Of a DNA stretch of 64,000 nt, positions 12,163 through 22,527 are shown in pieces; the first letter of the stretch is position 1; each line of letters opens with the position of its first letter. Under the pieces are notes generated by a model. The model ran no database searches. It saw only the letters and a list, made by a program, of their open reading frames with translations, and had not been told where the DNA came from. This DNA is from Cercospora beticola (lineage: Eukaryota > Ascomycota > Dothideomycetes > Mycosphaerellales > Mycosphaerellaceae). The stretch is from assembly GCF_033473495.1 (NCBI RefSeq), contig NC_088937.1:3224001-3288000 (forward strand). Direction: 5' to 3'. The translations under genes and the position numbers were made by a program.

Positions 12163-13537
12163 TGTTGAACTATTGTTTCATGAGGCTTGGTCGTTGGAAA
12201 AGGTCGTTCTACAGCAGAGCATCCAGGTACCATGCCACTCGTGAGCCCCAGTCCGTTCCTGTGGCTTGCCACGTGTACCTAGTGTCACCTGCGTACCGGA
12301 GTATTGGCTTGCCGACGGAAAGTTTCAAAGCTACCCTCTGAGTAGGAGGTATTTGCGTTCTGATGCTGGTGAGAAGTGTACATCAACAGAATGATGCAAC
12401 GACTGCAGTCCGCGGCATGTGACAATTGTATTGGACAGCGTGAAAGGTCAAGAAAGGGCACCACCAGCTCGGCATCGATGTGTTGACACGGGACTAGTTG
12501 CGCAACCAAGTATGCTTACAATAATTCGGATCGAGCTTTATTCTCAGCCGCCCGTATGCGCCGTCTGCAAACTTGCATAAGGGTGCATGAAATGCTGCCG
12601 AACCCGGATCTCGGCATTGTTGCCGATCGCGTCCCGATTCGTTGTTTTTTGGAGAGTCAGGGGACGAGAACAGCTAGACACAGACGGCACTAAGACTCAC
12701 AGAGTTGGATCCAGTCGATGGGAAGAGACAAGACGGCTAGGGATCTTCCCAAAATGTCAGTCGATGCGACCGCGGACATAACGTCACGGATCCCTCCAGT
12801 CCTCTTGTTCGAACGCGGTTGAGCGACCAGGCATGCATATGCGCTGAGTGAGCTTGCATGCAGCCCACGGCTTTTGCGTCCTTTGCGAGAATGGGAGGAT
12901 CTGGAAGTCCCGAGACAGTTTCCGAGGTCATCATGGCCAGCAGTTCGAGGTACGAATCGCGTGAAGCGAGATGTCTCACCCTCATCTGACAAGTGCCTAT
13001 TCGGCCGGTGCTGCACCACGCCCTCGAGGTTGCATCACGACGTGAAACGCGAGGACTATGCCAAAGCCAGCCCAATCGCTTGAGGCTACGCTTCTCCGTC
13101 ATGCGTAGAGTGCTTGTCTCTCCCTTGGCAGTCCGCCTAGCTGCATCGATCGTAATCTTGTCCACGTTTTTAGTCTGCGACCGCATCAGTCATTTGTTTT
13201 CAAAAATATGTATGCCAAGGATCATCCGGCCTAGCCAGCGCCGCACAGCATGAGCGCGATGCAGCGGCAGCAGCGCGGCTGCACGCAGTAACGGCACGTT
13301 GGCTGCTGGGTCACCATTCCGTGAGCCAAGTTCGTGGCGTGTCACATCATCTGCCAGCAGTCCAGCTCTGACCCGCTCTTGGGGAATATTCGATGCAGTG
13401 AGAATCGACCAGATGAAGTCAATCTCATAGAGAAGGCATCATAAGTAGTAGCGCCTGTTCCCCTTTTGAGCGTATATCTCACGCATCTTGCCAATGTCCT
13501 CATCCTTCACATTCGTTTCATAGAACAGCCCTACCAG
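12163..13537. other. Divergent promoter region
   Basis: 1.4 kb between the BPL_N gene and the NRPS-like gene, transcribed away from each other. Only short uncharacterised ORFs. Includes a small upstream ORF, listed separately. Confidence 0.5.
13494..13523 (+). promoter_or_regulatory. Possible upstream ORF in NRPS-like leader
   Basis: ATG followed by eight codons and TAG, ending 14 bases before the main ATG at 13538. If the transcript starts upstream, it could lower translation of the synthetase. The transcript start is unknown. Confidence 0.4.
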
Positions 13538-16500
13538 ATGAGTTCCACGTCTTCAGAGGGGCTGGCTCCAGGTGGGAGTTGGTCTGACGTGACTGGAGCT
13601 TCCACGCCTCGGACATTTTCTGGCGCCAGCTCGGTAACATCGTTCTTCTCGGTTGACGACAGAAGTACGTTGGGCAAAGTTGAGGGTCTTGCCATTTATC
13701 CACACGTAACACCAGCATCTCCTCGAACGCTGGTACAGGTCCTGGATGCCACCATCTCTGCGCATCCCGAAGCGCTGGCTATCGACAATGGAACTTCGAG
13801 CCTCACGTACGCTGCTCTTCGAAAGGAGATTCGAACCAAAGCAGCACAACTCAGGGAGGCCGGCGTGTCGGTCGGTGATCGGGTCGGCATCAGACTGAGC
13901 TCAGGGACGATAGAACTCTACGTTGGAATCCTGAGCGTACTTTCAGTCGGCGCTGCGTATTGCCCAGTCAATGAAGACGACCCCAAGGAACGAATAGATC
14001 TGGTCTGGACTGAAGCCGATGTTGTTGCCGTGCTGACAGACGAGGGCGTTGTTGTTCGTCGCCAGAGCAAACGATCGCCAAGCGAAGCAGGCCCTACTAC
14101 CGAAGACGACGCCTGGATCATCTTCACATCAGGATCTACTGGCAAACCAAAGGGGGTAGCTGTGACGCATCGGAGTGCAGCAGCTTTCGTGGATGCGGAA
14201 GCAGATTTGTTCTTGCAACAAAAGCCACTCGGCCCGGGTGACAGAGTGCTAGCCGGCCTCTCAATCGCATTCGACGCATCCTGCGAGGAGATGTGGTTGG
14301 CTTGGAGATACGGCGCATGTCTTGTGCCTGCTCCCCGGTCTGTCGTCAAGGCTGGACCTGAGCTGGGTGCCTTCCTCATTGCACAAAGCATATCTGTGGT
14401 ATCGACAGTGCCGACTTTGGTTGCAATGTGGCCTTCAAGGGCACTGGAAAACATTCGCCTACTCATTCTTGGTGGAGAAGCTCTTCCGCCCGAGCTAGCA
14501 GATCGACTTGCATGTAGCGTCAGCGGCGAGGTGTGGAACACTTATGGCCCGACAGAGGCCACTGTAGTGAGCTGTGCTGCACAAGTGAAGCCTAAGCAGC
14601 CAGTTGCAATCGGGTTGCCGCTAGTAGGCTGGAAGCTGGCTGTGATTGGACCGAATGGCCGAGCTGTTCGGTGGGGCGAAGAGGGAGAATTGGTGATCGG
14701 AGGCATCGGAATGGCGAGATATCTGGACTCTGAGAAGGACAAAGCCAAGTTCACACCGCTCGAAGAATTCTCTGGAGAACGAGCCTACCGGAGCGGTGAT
14801 CTGGTGCGCGCAGAAAAGGAAGGCTTGTTCTTCGTCGGCCGCAATGACGAACAAATCAAATTTGGAGGCCGTCGTATCGAGCTCGGCGAGATTGATGCCG
14901 CACTCTTAATGTTGGAAGGTGTGAGCGCTGCAGCGTGCACCATTCAGCGTAGTGAGATGGGCTCGCAAGTCCTGGTCGGCTACGTTGTGAGGAGTCATGG
15001 AGATCCTGCAGCAGATCGCGAGAAGCTTCGGAATATGCTTCCCCCAAGCCAAGTACCAATGATTGCGACTGTGGACCACATACCGATACGGCCATCAGGA
15101 AAGGTTGATCGCAAAGCGTTGCCGTGGCCTTTGCCGACGTCTCTCATGTCCGACGACCAGCAGCTAGACGGTACCATTGGATATGTCGGCGAGCAATGGC
15201 GCCGAGTCCTCGGTGTAAAGCCTGCGCCGGATTCGAACTTCTTCGATCTGGGTGGCTCGAGTCTGGGAGCTGCTCAATTGGTGTCACAGTTGAGAGCCAA
15301 GGTACCATCACTCTCGGTGGCAGACGTGTACGAGCATTCCAGCTTGTGTGACATGGCTGCGCGTGTCGACGAGCTGTCCAGCGCACATCAGGAACAACGC
15401 GAGGTTGTGCCAACGCCTCGTTGGACCTTCGTCGTTCAATTGCCGTTGCTCTTCATCGAATTCCTGCTGGAAGGGCTTCGGCTGCTTGCCATCATGTTTT
15501 TGACCAAGAAGGCCTTCTCTGTGAGGTTGCAACCCACTTCTTGGGCCGCGCGGCACGATATACCATGGTGGCTAGTCGCTGTGGTGTGGTTTCTAATGAT
15601 CAGTATGCCTGGGCGGGTTATTGTCTTCACTTCGATCGTGAGGGTTCTGACTCTTCGCATTGCCCGGGGAACATACAAGCGTGGCAGCTGGACACACATT
15701 CGTCTGTGGGCGGCTGAGCGCTTCGTCGACACCGGGCGTCTTGGTGGAGTTTCCGGAACCATCTGGGCCCGTGTCTATGCTCGGCTACTTGGCAACAAGA
15801 TGGAAGGCCATGTTCAGCTGCACACGCTTCCACCAGTGACAGGCCTGGGCACTTTCGGCCGAGGGTGCGCTATCGAACCCGAAGCCGACATTGCAGGCTG
15901 GTGGCTCGACGGCGATCTGTTACACATTGGCGAAGTGAGAATCGGAGAGGGAGCTCGCGTTGGCACCCGCAGTTTGCTTATGCCAGACACAACGCTTGAG
16001 CCATATGCCACTGTCGAGCCTGGAATTTGTGCCAAGGACGTAATCAAAGGTCCTGATGCAATCTTCCCAATACACCCACAGGTTGCGAACGAGCCTTCTT
16101 TTGGGCGCAGAATCTGGACGATGGTCCGAGACACGCTGAGTCTGCTGATCCTTGACCTTCTGCCGGTGCTCACAGTTGCTCCGGTCTGGGGCATGGCTGC
16201 AGCATTGACTCCGGACTACAACAACCTCATGTCCTTGTTCGACGCGGTGCTCAAGATGATGGTGCCCGGAATAGTGCTGGGAACCTTCCTGTATGCTGTC
16301 ATTACCATAACGCTTGTGCGCCTGGCCAGCCTCGCCATCAAACCCGGTCGGCATTCATGGCATAGCAGAACAGCTTGGGCTGCATGGCTAACGCGCGGGG
16401 TCATGCTGGACGCCCGATCGACTCTCTTTCCCATTTATTCGAGCCTGTTGACGCCAGCGTGGCTACGTTTGGCAGGAGCAAAGATCGGCCGCAATGTGGA

Positions 16501-17587
16501 GATATCGACAGTGGTCCCGATCCCCAAACTCCTGCAGGTCGCAGATGACGCGTTTCTGGCAGACGACGTTCTGGTCTCTCCATACGAACTCGGCGTGGGC
16601 TATGTCCAGCTTGGCGTCACCTCCATTGGCGAGAAGTCATTTGTTGGCAACACAGGCCTTGTCAAAGCTGGAACTAGCATTCCTGGAAAGGTGCTAATCG
16701 GCGTTCACGCTACTGCACCACCCGAAGCTCAAATGGTTCCGAACTCGACCTGGCTGGGCAGACCTCCAATATCGCTCCCACGCCAAGCAGAAGAGCCAGC
16801 AAGCTCAAAGCGAACATTCAACCCACCTCGTAGGCTGAAACTTGCAAGAGCATTGGTTGAGTCTGGACGAATTGTGCCAATGCTGATTCTCGGTGCGTTG
16901 TCGACGGCGGTTTTCCTTGGCATGCTCTGGTTCTTGGACAGGTTTGGCGTAGGATGGGCAATTCTCGTGAGTCCAGGACTTGTCATTGGCGCCGCTCTCG
17001 CCGCTTGCACAATTACCACAGCTGCGAAGTGGCTGCTGACACCCAATGTGCATGCTGGCCAACAATCTCCTCTCTGGAGTCATTTTGTGTGGCGGAATGA
17101 GCTCGCCGACACCTTCGTTCAGTCGTTGGCTCTTCCGTATATTCGGCCTTGCTTCGGAACGCCGCTTTTGTCGCTCTGGCTTTGCACAATGGGTGCAAAG
17201 ATAGGTCGTGGGGCCTGGCTCGAGAGCCACCTTCTGCCAGAGACAGAGCTCTGCGTTGTCGGGGCGGGCGCGACCGTCAATCGGCAGTGCGTGCTGCAGA
17301 CGCATCTGTTTCACGATCGACTCATGCGTATGGACAAGGTGTGCTTGCAGGCCGGAGCCACGTTGGGCCCCAATGCAATCGCTCTTCTCGGGACTGACAT
17401 CGCTGCTGGCGTGACTGTTGGACCCAAGTCACTCGTAATGCGTGGAGAGCACCTTCCTGCTGGGACCGACTGGCTCGGAAACCCGGTGAGACCGTGGTCG
17501 CGGACTGTGCCAAAACGGAAGGCAGGAGGCTCGATTTCAGAGACCTCCTCAGCGAGCTTGGATGAGAAGGAAAAATTAGACGTGTAA
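13538..17587 (+). CDS. NRPS-like A-T-membrane-hexapeptide protein (poly-lysine-synthetase type)
   Basis: Single exon, 1349 residues from the ATG at 13538; the open frame before it has no ATG. Order: adenylation domain with FTSGSTGKPKG near residue 195, NTYGPTEAT near 333, GGRRIELGEID near 443 and RPSGKVDRKALP near 518; carrier domain FFDLGGSSLGA near 568 with the phosphopantetheine serine; then six membrane segments in three pairs alternating with three left-handed-beta-helix-like domains rich in GxxIG/VG repeats (LGTFGRGC, AKIGRNVEIS, AKIGRGAWLE). This is the layout of the bacterial epsilon-poly-L-lysine synthetase Pls and fungal homologues, in which the C-terminal part polymerises the activated amino acid at the membrane. 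No condensation or thioesterase domain is present. The monomer cannot be predicted by eye. Confidence 0.88.
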   Translation: MSSTSSEGLAPGGSWSDVTGASTPRTFSGASSVTSFFSVDDRSTLGKVEGLAIYPHVTPASPRTLVQVLDATISAHPEALAIDNGTSSLTYAALRKEIRTKAAQLREAGVSVGDRVGIRLSSGTIELYVGILSVLSVGAAYCPVNEDDPKERIDLVWTEADVVAVLTDEGVVVRRQSKRSPSEAGPTTEDDAWIIFTSGSTGKPKGVAVTHRSAAAFVDAEADLFLQQKPLGPGDRVLAGLSIAFDASCEEMWLAWRYGACLVPAPRSVVKAGPELGAFLIAQSISVVSTVPTLVAMWPSRALENIRLLILGGEALPPELADRLACSVSGEVWNTYGPTEATVVSCAAQVKPKQPVAIGLPLVGWKLAVIGPNGRAVRWGEEGELVIGGIGMARYLDSEKDKAKFTPLEEFSGERAYRSGDLVRAEKEGLFFVGRNDEQIKFGGRRIELGEIDAALLMLEGVSAAACTIQRSEMGSQVLVGYVVRSHGDPAADREKLRNMLPPSQVPMIATVDHIPIRPSGKVDRKALPWPLPTSLMSDDQQLDGTIGYVGEQWRRVLGVKPAPDSNFFDLGGSSLGAAQLVSQLRAKVPSLSVADVYEHSSLCDMAARVDELSSAHQEQREVVPTPRWTFVVQLPLLFIEFLLEGLRLLAIMFLTKKAFSVRLQPTSWAARHDIPWWLVAVVWFLMISMPGRVIVFTSIVRVLTLRIARGTYKRGSWTHIRLWAAERFVDTGRLGGVSGTIWARVYARLLGNKMEGHVQLHTLPPVTGLGTFGRGCAIEPEADIAGWWLDGDLLHIGEVRIGEGARVGTRSLLMPDTTLEPYATVEPGICAKDVIKGPDAIFPIHPQVANEPSFGRRIWTMVRDTLSLLILDLLPVLTVAPVWGMAAALTPDYNNLMSLFDAVLKMMVPGIVLGTFLYAVITITLVRLASLAIKPGRHSWHSRTAWAAWLTRGVMLDARSTLFPIYSSLLTPAWLRLAGAKIGRNVEISTVVPIPKLLQVADDAFLADDVLVSPYELGVGYVQLGVTSIGEKSFVGNTGLVKAGTSIPGKVLIGVHATAPPEAQMVPNSTWLGRPPISLPRQAEEPASSKRTFNPPRRLKLARALVESGRIVPMLILGALSTAVFLGMLWFLDRFGVGWAILVSPGLVIGAALAACTITTAAKWLLTPNVHAGQQSPLWSHFVWRNELADTFVQSLALPYIRPCFGTPLLSLWLCTMGAKIGRGAWLESHLLPETELCVVGAGATVNRQCVLQTHLFHDRLMRMDKVCLQAGATLGPNAIALLGTDIAAGVTVGPKSLVMRGEHLPAGTDWLGNPVRPWSRTVPKRKAGGSISETSSASLDEKEKLDV

Positions 17588-18134
17588 TGATTGATACTGT
17601 GGTCAGTCAAAAGCGAGTTCATTTTTCAGCCTGGCGGCATGCAGGATAATATATGTATCAGTCCAAATAAGGTGTGCGCCGTTCCTTATCTACCTTCCGC
17701 ACCGTCGACGATTCTCGCGCTGCAGTGTTGCGCACGAATCGACTGCTGTGCTTGCCGGCGCACGGTGCTGACGTGCAGATTGTGTTGAGAATGGAAGTTG
17801 GAAGCAGGAGATAGATAACGCACAGCCTTGTTGAGTAGCCGATGACGGGACCACATATATGTACACGTGACATCGCGTTTCGGTTCCGAAGATGTCGGCC
17901 GAAGGTGGTCGTCTTGATTCAGGTCTCTGTGGTGGCTAAGCTCATATCCAGCGACCTCCTCCTCCTCTGCAAAGAGGTTGCGCTTGGAGTAGACCCCAAT
18001 GCACAGTCTTGACATCGGTCCAGCCTAAGGATGCCCATGGTCGCAAATAGTAGATAAACCGCCGCAGATCATGAGTAAATACCATACTAGGCCGAGGAGC
18101 GATAAATCTACATATGAGACAGGGTTGGTTCCGC
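17588..18134. other. Intergenic region, convergent
   Basis: 547 bases between two convergent genes. A 109-codon minus-strand ORF at 17686-18015 has no recognisable features. Nothing else seen. Confidence 0.5.
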
Positions 18135-19937
18135 CTACAAGCTCACGCGGGACCGCTGGTGTGGATGAGCTTCCTCAGTGTCGCTGTCAGCATCCCGGCT
18201 GCCGACCTCCGACCAGCTGTCTGGCGTTGCTATCCCGTCTCCCTCCTCCGACATCATGTCAACATCACTATCGTGCGCAAGATCAATGACTTCAATACCA
18301 GAGATCTCGCTGTCAGCCCGCGACTCTGCGCGAGACATTGTGCGTGATGGCGGTGCAGATACTGATGCGAATGTCTCGGTGTCAGATTCCGTCTGGAAGC
18401 CGAAGGAAGACTGTGCTCGTGATGTCGGCGTGCGTTGACCTTCTTGAGGTGCATCCTCCGCGAGATCGACGAGCATGGTTGTGTCACGATCGAACGTAGC
18501 TGAGCTTGGTGCTGGGGATGGCTCGGCATGAGCAGAATAGAAACTGGCATCCATGACATCGGGCACAGGTTGAGATGCTGAAGAAGCAGCGGCGTCTCGT
18601 ACGGGATCGAAGGGTAGCGCTGAGCCCACTGATGGGCGTGAAGTGACAATATTCTGCTGCTCGTTGTGACTCGCCAGGCGTGCTTTCGTGAGCTCGGGTG
18701 TAAGTCGGTAGAGCTCATCAGAGGCCTCTGAAGGCGCATTGTTGCCGACAGTGTGAAGCGAGCCAGCACGTCTAGATGCGGGAACGACTGGGCTGGATAG
18801 CTGTGACCAATCTTGTCGTGGTCCGGAGGTCGTGGGCGTGGAAGGCGTCAGGTCAATCAAAACTTGTGCATCAGCTGGTATGACTCTGGGCGTCACAGGC
18901 TCAACGTTGGCAATAGCGTGTGCAGCTTGATGATGGTCCATATCCCTCAGGCTTGCGGCAATGGCAGCCTTCAGATCAAAGTCTTCCTGCTCGGGCTTTC
19001 GTTGTCTTACAGTTGCAGACGTGCTCGAAGGATCCTGTTCAGACAGAGATAGCGCTATTGCGAGCTGCTCTTCGTAACTCAGTGCAGAATGATCAATGTG
19101 TTCTGTTTGCTGTGCTGTCGGTGTTGAATCGAACGCTCCAGGTACGGAGATAGGCGGCGTTGGTGCACGGGTAAGCTCTGGTTGTTGATCCAGCTCAATC
19201 TTTGGTGGGATCGGAGGCTTCGGCGTGACACTGCGTTCCAGTTCGTACTCGTCCCCAAAAGGATTGGCGTATCGTGATCCTAGCGACCAACCACTTGACC
19301 CCGTAGATACCGCTTCATCCACAGCAATTGGGTCAACAAGGTGCCGCTCCACTTGCTTCATTTCTTGCTGTATAGTCTCAGGCAGAGGATCGACGTTGGG
19401 CACTGCTGGCAACTCCTTCTCGTTCCATAGCTCCGACTGTTTGAGGTTGCCTTCGGAATCGACGAGTTCATCGAATGTTGGAGACGGTGGTGTGGCGAGG
19501 CCATCGGCGGCAGCAGCAGCTTTCCGTCTTTGCTGCAACTCGTACAGTTGCTGGTTTCGCTTTGCCAGATATTCGCGGCCCTTCCTCCTGCGCTCTTCCG
19601 CCTCGTCCGGATCCGAAGGGCCACGAACGGGTATCCTGCGGACCGTGCTGCTGGGACTCGAAAGCCGCCTTCCAGTAGCCAACGCCGCTGCCTCTTTGCT
19701 GCCTGCACTTTCCCTCGCCAGCCCAGAATCGTTGTTGACTGTCCGCCCCTCGAATGCAAATGCTTCTGCTGCTCGTCTTGCCTGAGGGTCCAACTCTTCA
19801 CCGATCTGTCTTAGCAGTTCCGCTATCCTCTTTCGCTGCTCTTCGAGCCATGCTTGCACCTGTGGGCTTTGTGTGGCGGCTGCAGCGAGGCCGGCAATGA
19901 TGCTGAGGGATATAATGATTCCTGGAGCGTTCACCAT
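18135..19937 (-). CDS. Membrane-anchored protein with ubiquitin-interacting motifs
   Basis: 600 residues, one exon. The N-terminus APGIIISLSIIAGLAAAAT is a single hydrophobic segment, followed by a charged coiled-coil-like helix (QAWLEEQRKRIAELLRQIGEEL). A second charged helix lies near residues 113-140 (EERRRKGREYLAKRNQQLYE). Two ubiquitin-interacting-motif-like helices are seen in the middle: YEEQLAIALSLSEQD and DLKAAIAASLRDMDHH, both with the acidic-x-Ala-x-x-x-Ser pattern. The rest is disordered, Ser/Thr/Pro-rich and acidic at the C-terminus. This suggests a membrane-tethered ubiquitin adaptor; no named family was recognised. Confidence 0.7.
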   Translation of the reverse strand: MVNAPGIIISLSIIAGLAAAATQSPQVQAWLEEQRKRIAELLRQIGEELDPQARRAAEAFAFEGRTVNNDSGLARESAGSKEAAALATGRRLSSPSSTVRRIPVRGPSDPDEAEERRRKGREYLAKRNQQLYELQQRRKAAAAADGLATPPSPTFDELVDSEGNLKQSELWNEKELPAVPNVDPLPETIQQEMKQVERHLVDPIAVDEAVSTGSSGWSLGSRYANPFGDEYELERSVTPKPPIPPKIELDQQPELTRAPTPPISVPGAFDSTPTAQQTEHIDHSALSYEEQLAIALSLSEQDPSSTSATVRQRKPEQEDFDLKAAIAASLRDMDHHQAAHAIANVEPVTPRVIPADAQVLIDLTPSTPTTSGPRQDWSQLSSPVVPASRRAGSLHTVGNNAPSEASDELYRLTPELTKARLASHNEQQNIVTSRPSVGSALPFDPVRDAAASSASQPVPDVMDASFYSAHAEPSPAPSSATFDRDTTMLVDLAEDAPQEGQRTPTSRAQSSFGFQTESDTETFASVSAPPSRTMSRAESRADSEISGIEVIDLAHDSDVDMMSEEGDGIATPDSWSEVGSRDADSDTEEAHPHQRSRVSL

Positions 19938-21147
19938 TGTTAGTTGCTTGTCTCAAGAGTTGTACGATTCGAAAGACAAGTTGATTGTCGATGCACGAGA
20001 CCATCGGTCACCTGCGTCGTCGCGTGGGCGTATGCAAGCGTCGATCTTACCTTTCGCCACCGGAGCTGCCATATCTCAGGATCGTTTCGATTTCGAAAAG
20101 GTTCTGGAGTCCCCGAGCGGCACGTATACACCTCGACCCTCTCACCACGAGACTTACAAGAAGTGCAACTGAGGACTGGTGGCGACGGGCTGAGCAAGAA
20201 GCAAGGCAGCAGGGAGACTGCAACAGGTTCATGGTGTCAGAGCGTCGGCACAGCCCCGCAGCCGAAGGCGATCCGCGATAGCGATAAGACACCTCAGCCT
20301 TGGCAGTAAACCGAGACGGAGAATAACATGACTGCATTCTCGCCGACATGGGCAGAGGCGAAAACCGATAGCCATTGGACATGATGTCTCGGAAATCTCG
20401 AACAAAACACCACCAGAACTACCAATAAGAATTCATCATCAAGCAAGTCCTTCTGAAGGAGCTATACACTTGGCCAAAGAACCCGCAGCGCGTTTTCTCA
20501 ATTCTATCACAACGCAAGCATAATTCTGCATGAGCTGTGAGCAGGATTGCAGACGGTGAGCATATCCTCGCCTTCTGTGGTCATGTGCTACAATAGCGGT
20601 GTCCCCGGCTTCTAGCACGCCTGAGCCGCGCTCAATGCGAAGCCGGGCCTGCTCGCGAGCTCAGCTGCTCGGTCTGATCGGGACCCAGGATCTGCCATGT
20701 AAGGATCCAAAAGAAAGAAGAGCCATTTGTTTACATCCTCGTTTCCGGGCCAGACCCTCAAATCGCTCTTATTTTGCAATAGTCGACGAGTGAGCGGAGT
20801 CAAGCGCTGGAGCTCCAGCTTCGCTGGCCGGCAAAGCTCCGAGTAGTGTACAGTCAGTAGTGGGGTCGATCGAAGGGCAGAGAAGTAGACGGCGGAATAT
20901 ATATCTTCGCTCTCTTCCTCAGCTTCGACTTATCCATTGTCAGGCATCCCCACAAGTTACGGACTTAAGGTAAGGCCTCCGGTGTCGTGTCAATGTCAGC
21001 GTGTCGAACCATGCCCTAGTGCCACTGAGGCTGATGGGTCAATGGCTGCTGCTCGAAGTCTCAGACATATAACCGCTTGCTGGGTTCCACATCTGACAAT
21101 GCTCTAGATATTTTTGAATTCACGAGAACAGTTGCAAGCAAGCCAAA
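19938..21147. other. Divergent intergenic region
   Basis: 1.2 kb between divergent starts. Small ORFs only; no RNA gene, repeat or mobile element recognised. Confidence 0.5.
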
Positions 21148-21671
21148 ATGCCGACCAAGGGCTCCTGCGTGTGCGGCGAGTGGACTTATGAGTACGAAGG
21201 CGAGCCAGCTGGTGTTGTAAGTAGTCCAGTACTTTTCGTGGGGTGTCAACTGACCATAATCAGTCCATCTGCCACTGCATTCCGTGCCACAAGGTTGCTG
21301 GCAGCAATGGATCTTTCAATCTGATTATTCCAGAGGCCAACGTCAGTATCTTCCTCGCTTCTGCTTGCTAGTTGCAACAGCATCAACTCACAATTTCCCA
21401 GTTCAAAAAGACTGCTGGCAAAGACCATCTGTTCTCTAGGACTGGTGACTCCGGCAAGTCGGTCAACTACAAGAACTGCGCCAAATGTGCAACTGTCATG
21501 ATCGCCGACATTGATGTCATGCCAGGAGTGGTCCTTGTAAAGGGTGGAACTGTCGACGATCCTGCTGTTGACGCGAAGAATGCTCCTCAGATGGAGATTT
21601 ACCGCAAGAACGCTGCTCCGTGGTGCACAGCTTGGTCTGGAGTGGCTCAGGTCGATGGGGCACCATCGTGA
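21148..21671 (+). CDS. GFA / CENP-V domain protein (glutathione-dependent formaldehyde-activating fold)
   Basis: Three exons: 21148-21216, 21264-21341, 21402-21671; 138 residues. Introns are GTAAGT...CTGAC...TCAG and GTCAGT...CAG, both phase 0. Seen: GSCVCGEWTYEYEGEP, then SICHCIPCHKVAGSNG, and a later NCAKCATVM: the CxC, CxxC and CxxC zinc-binding cysteines of the GFA fold. The family includes Gfa of Paracoccus and many fungal proteins of unclear substrate, so a true role in formaldehyde detoxification is not implied. Size is typical for the single-domain family. Confidence 0.9.
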
Positions 21672-22027
21672 GAAGAGAAGTAGAAGACATGTAGTCAAGA
21701 TTGTCCATATACGGTAAAATAGACTGGGGCAGCTACCTTGATGGTCCACGAGTGGACTAAGCGACATCAGTAATCACGCTTCCAAGCAACATTACACTCG
21801 ATCACGCAATCTTCTACTAGACTGCAACCTCTACAAAATGTTCATCCGAGCTTAGGTCAGAGAAATCACATCGCGCATGAGTAGAAGATACAGGCACAAT
21901 CTCTCGAAGTATTTCTCTTATTTGATCTACGTCAACATGGCATTACCAAGCTCGCGAAACTATTCCAACTCGCGATATACCGTTGATCGTTTCCCATCAC
22001 GCGTGACTCAACACATAAAGATCATTC
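21672..22027. other. Convergent spacer
   Basis: 356 bases between two converging genes; nothing recognised. Confidence 0.5.
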
Positions 22028-22527
22028 TCACTGCTTCCACGATTCACAGGTCGGGCCCCGGCAACCCGGTCCTCCAGCAGGCATACCGGGAATCCGAAGC
22101 AGCGCTTTGGCCTCTGCCTCGCGCTTCTGCTTCAGAGAGACGCAATATGGACTTTTGCAACCCTTCAAGTCCAAGGCAGGCATCCCCGGAAGCCTCAAGA
22201 GAGCTTCCGCCTCTGCCTCACGCTTCTGCTTCAAAGACGCGCAAAGAGGAGAGTCACAATTCTCAGGGTTGACAAAAGGCATATCCGGGAGCTTCAATAT
22301 GGGTTTTGCCTCCGCTTCACGCTTCGCCTTCAGAGCAACGCACCACGGACTCTTGCAGTTGTCCAAGAAAGGCGTACCCGGAATGTGCATGAATGACTCT
22401 GCCTCCGCTTCACGCTTCTCATTCAAAGAAGCGCATAGGAGAGGATCATTGCACTCTTGAGTGTTCACCAGAGGCATACCCGGAAGCCTCACAATTGGTT
22501 CGGCCTCCGCCTCTGCATCCCTTTTCT
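22028..22527 (-). repeat. Five KR-EAEA cysteine-pair peptide repeats
   Basis: Coding repeats of about 31-37 residues covering residues 230-394. Conserved: KR, (E/D)A spacers, a hydrophobic-PGMP block, CX4-5C, then (S/A)LK or similar. The spacers and KR are near-invariant, while the loop between the cysteines varies. Confidence 0.85.

Noticed and set aside
18071..19814. Plus-strand ORFs opposite the UIM gene
   Set aside because: Serine-rich mirror of the real gene's codons; no independent support.
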